64,000 nucleotides of DNA from Jongsikchunia kroppenstedtii DSM 45133 (lineage in GTDB: Bacteria > Actinomycetota > Actinomycetes > Mycobacteriales > Mycobacteriaceae), in assembly GCF_000380485.1 (NCBI RefSeq), contig NZ_AQYG01000049.1:1-64000 (forward strand), written 5' to 3'. The notes below the pieces were generated by a model. The model was not told the DNA's origin. It did no database searches and was given only the letters and a program-made list of their open reading frames with translations. Of the stretch, positions 63,913-64,000 are shown piece after piece. The stretch's first letter is position 1; each line of letters begins with the position of its first letter. The translations under genes and the position numbers were made by a program.

Positions 63913-64000
63913 TCAGACGCCCAACGACCTACCAATGATTTCCTTCATGATTTCAGTGGTTCCGCCATAGATGGTCTGGACGCGAGCGTCGAGGAACGCC
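63913..64000 (-). CDS. Acyl-CoA dehydrogenase, C-terminal end (partial)
   Basis: The minus strand reads AFLDARVQTIYGGTTEIMKE then IIGRSLGV and a TGA stop at 63913-63915. RVQTIYGGTTEIMK is the classic C-terminal signature of acyl-CoA dehydrogenases, where the catalytic base lies close by. Only 28 codons are inside the window; the start lies beyond base 64000. Likely a fatty-acid-degradation enzyme. Confidence 0.9.
   Translation of the reverse strand, partial: AFLDARVQTIYGGTTEIMKEIIGRSLGV

Noticed and set aside
1-64000. CRISPR array, tRNA or rRNA genes
   Set aside because: No regularly spaced repeats of CRISPR size, and no cloverleaf or rRNA sequence noticed on either strand; small or unusual RNAs cannot be excluded by eye.

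Overview
The window comes from a high-GC actinobacterium of the mycolic-acid group (Mycobacteriales). Evidence is the mycothiol-dependent formaldehyde dehydrogenase, F420-type enzymes, IdeR, SigA/SigB, LexA with TCGAAC-N4-GTTYGA boxes, and many small families confined to Actinobacteria (DUF3000, DUF3039, DUF3093, DUF3099, DUF3159, DUF3710, DUF4192, DUF4193). From memory, the gene order follows the Mycobacterium tuberculosis Rv2676c to Rv2720 interval (hemQ to lexA) with insertions. A Gordonia-like genus is my best guess. Nearly all of the DNA is chromosomal core; the only transposable element seen is the end of an IS5-type element at the left edge.

Layout. 1-255: IS5-family transposase, cut by the window edge. 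257-5402 (minus): haem operon hemE-cgoX-(Ddn-like)-chdC-thiolase. 5473-8266 (plus): DUF3000, RNase D and an LLM-class oxidoreductase. 8276-10211: a 42-bp palindrome, then a DyP peroxidase/encapsulin pair. 10238-16792 (minus): CoA-transferase, dxs, RNA methyltransferase and a KimA-like K+ permease, divergent from ceoB-ceoC at 16949-18282. 18265-27105: DUF3159, OB-fold protein, hydrolase, an AsnC/MFS insertion with a frameshifted MFS gene, DUF3710, dut, DUF3093, DUF4193, cei and suhB. 27205-37772: ppgK, sigA, DUF7455, helicase, YihY, DUF3039, DUF3099, a TDT transporter/methyltransferase pair and sigB. 37875-41721 (minus): acuC and a GNAT-acyl-CoA synthetase fusion. 41822-43493: ideR and galE. 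43501-48838: DUF4192, an anchored secreted protein and a three-gene SPFH/zinc-ribbon/membrane operon. 48832-50555 (minus): mscR and an MBL-fold hydrolase. 50781-54223: PAC2 protein and Ski2-like helicase. 54210-56429: oxyR divergent from ahpC-ahpD. 56572-63842: class III aminotransferase, hrpA, nrdR, a ChiZ-like LysM protein and lexA. 63913-64000: the 3' end of an acyl-CoA dehydrogenase.

How the genes work together. Several modules concern iron, haem and oxidative stress: the coproporphyrin haem branch, DyP in an encapsulin shell, IdeR, and OxyR with AhpC/AhpD. Others control transcription (SigA, SigB, LexA, NrdR, AsnC-type), potassium balance (KimA-like plus CeoB/CeoC) and protein acylation (Pat-like plus AcuC). 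Translational coupling by 4-base GTGA/ATGA overlaps recurs in hemE/cgoX, chdC/thiolase, DyP/encapsulin, ceoB/ceoC, TDT/methyltransferase, zinc-ribbon/small membrane protein, mscR/MBL and PAC2/helicase. These couplings are the best guide to functional pairs. I saw no tRNA, rRNA or CRISPR array. The best candidates for under-described biology are the SPFH/zinc-ribbon/membrane operon, the PAC2-helicase pair, the TDT-methyltransferase pair and the Ddn-like enzyme inside the haem operon.
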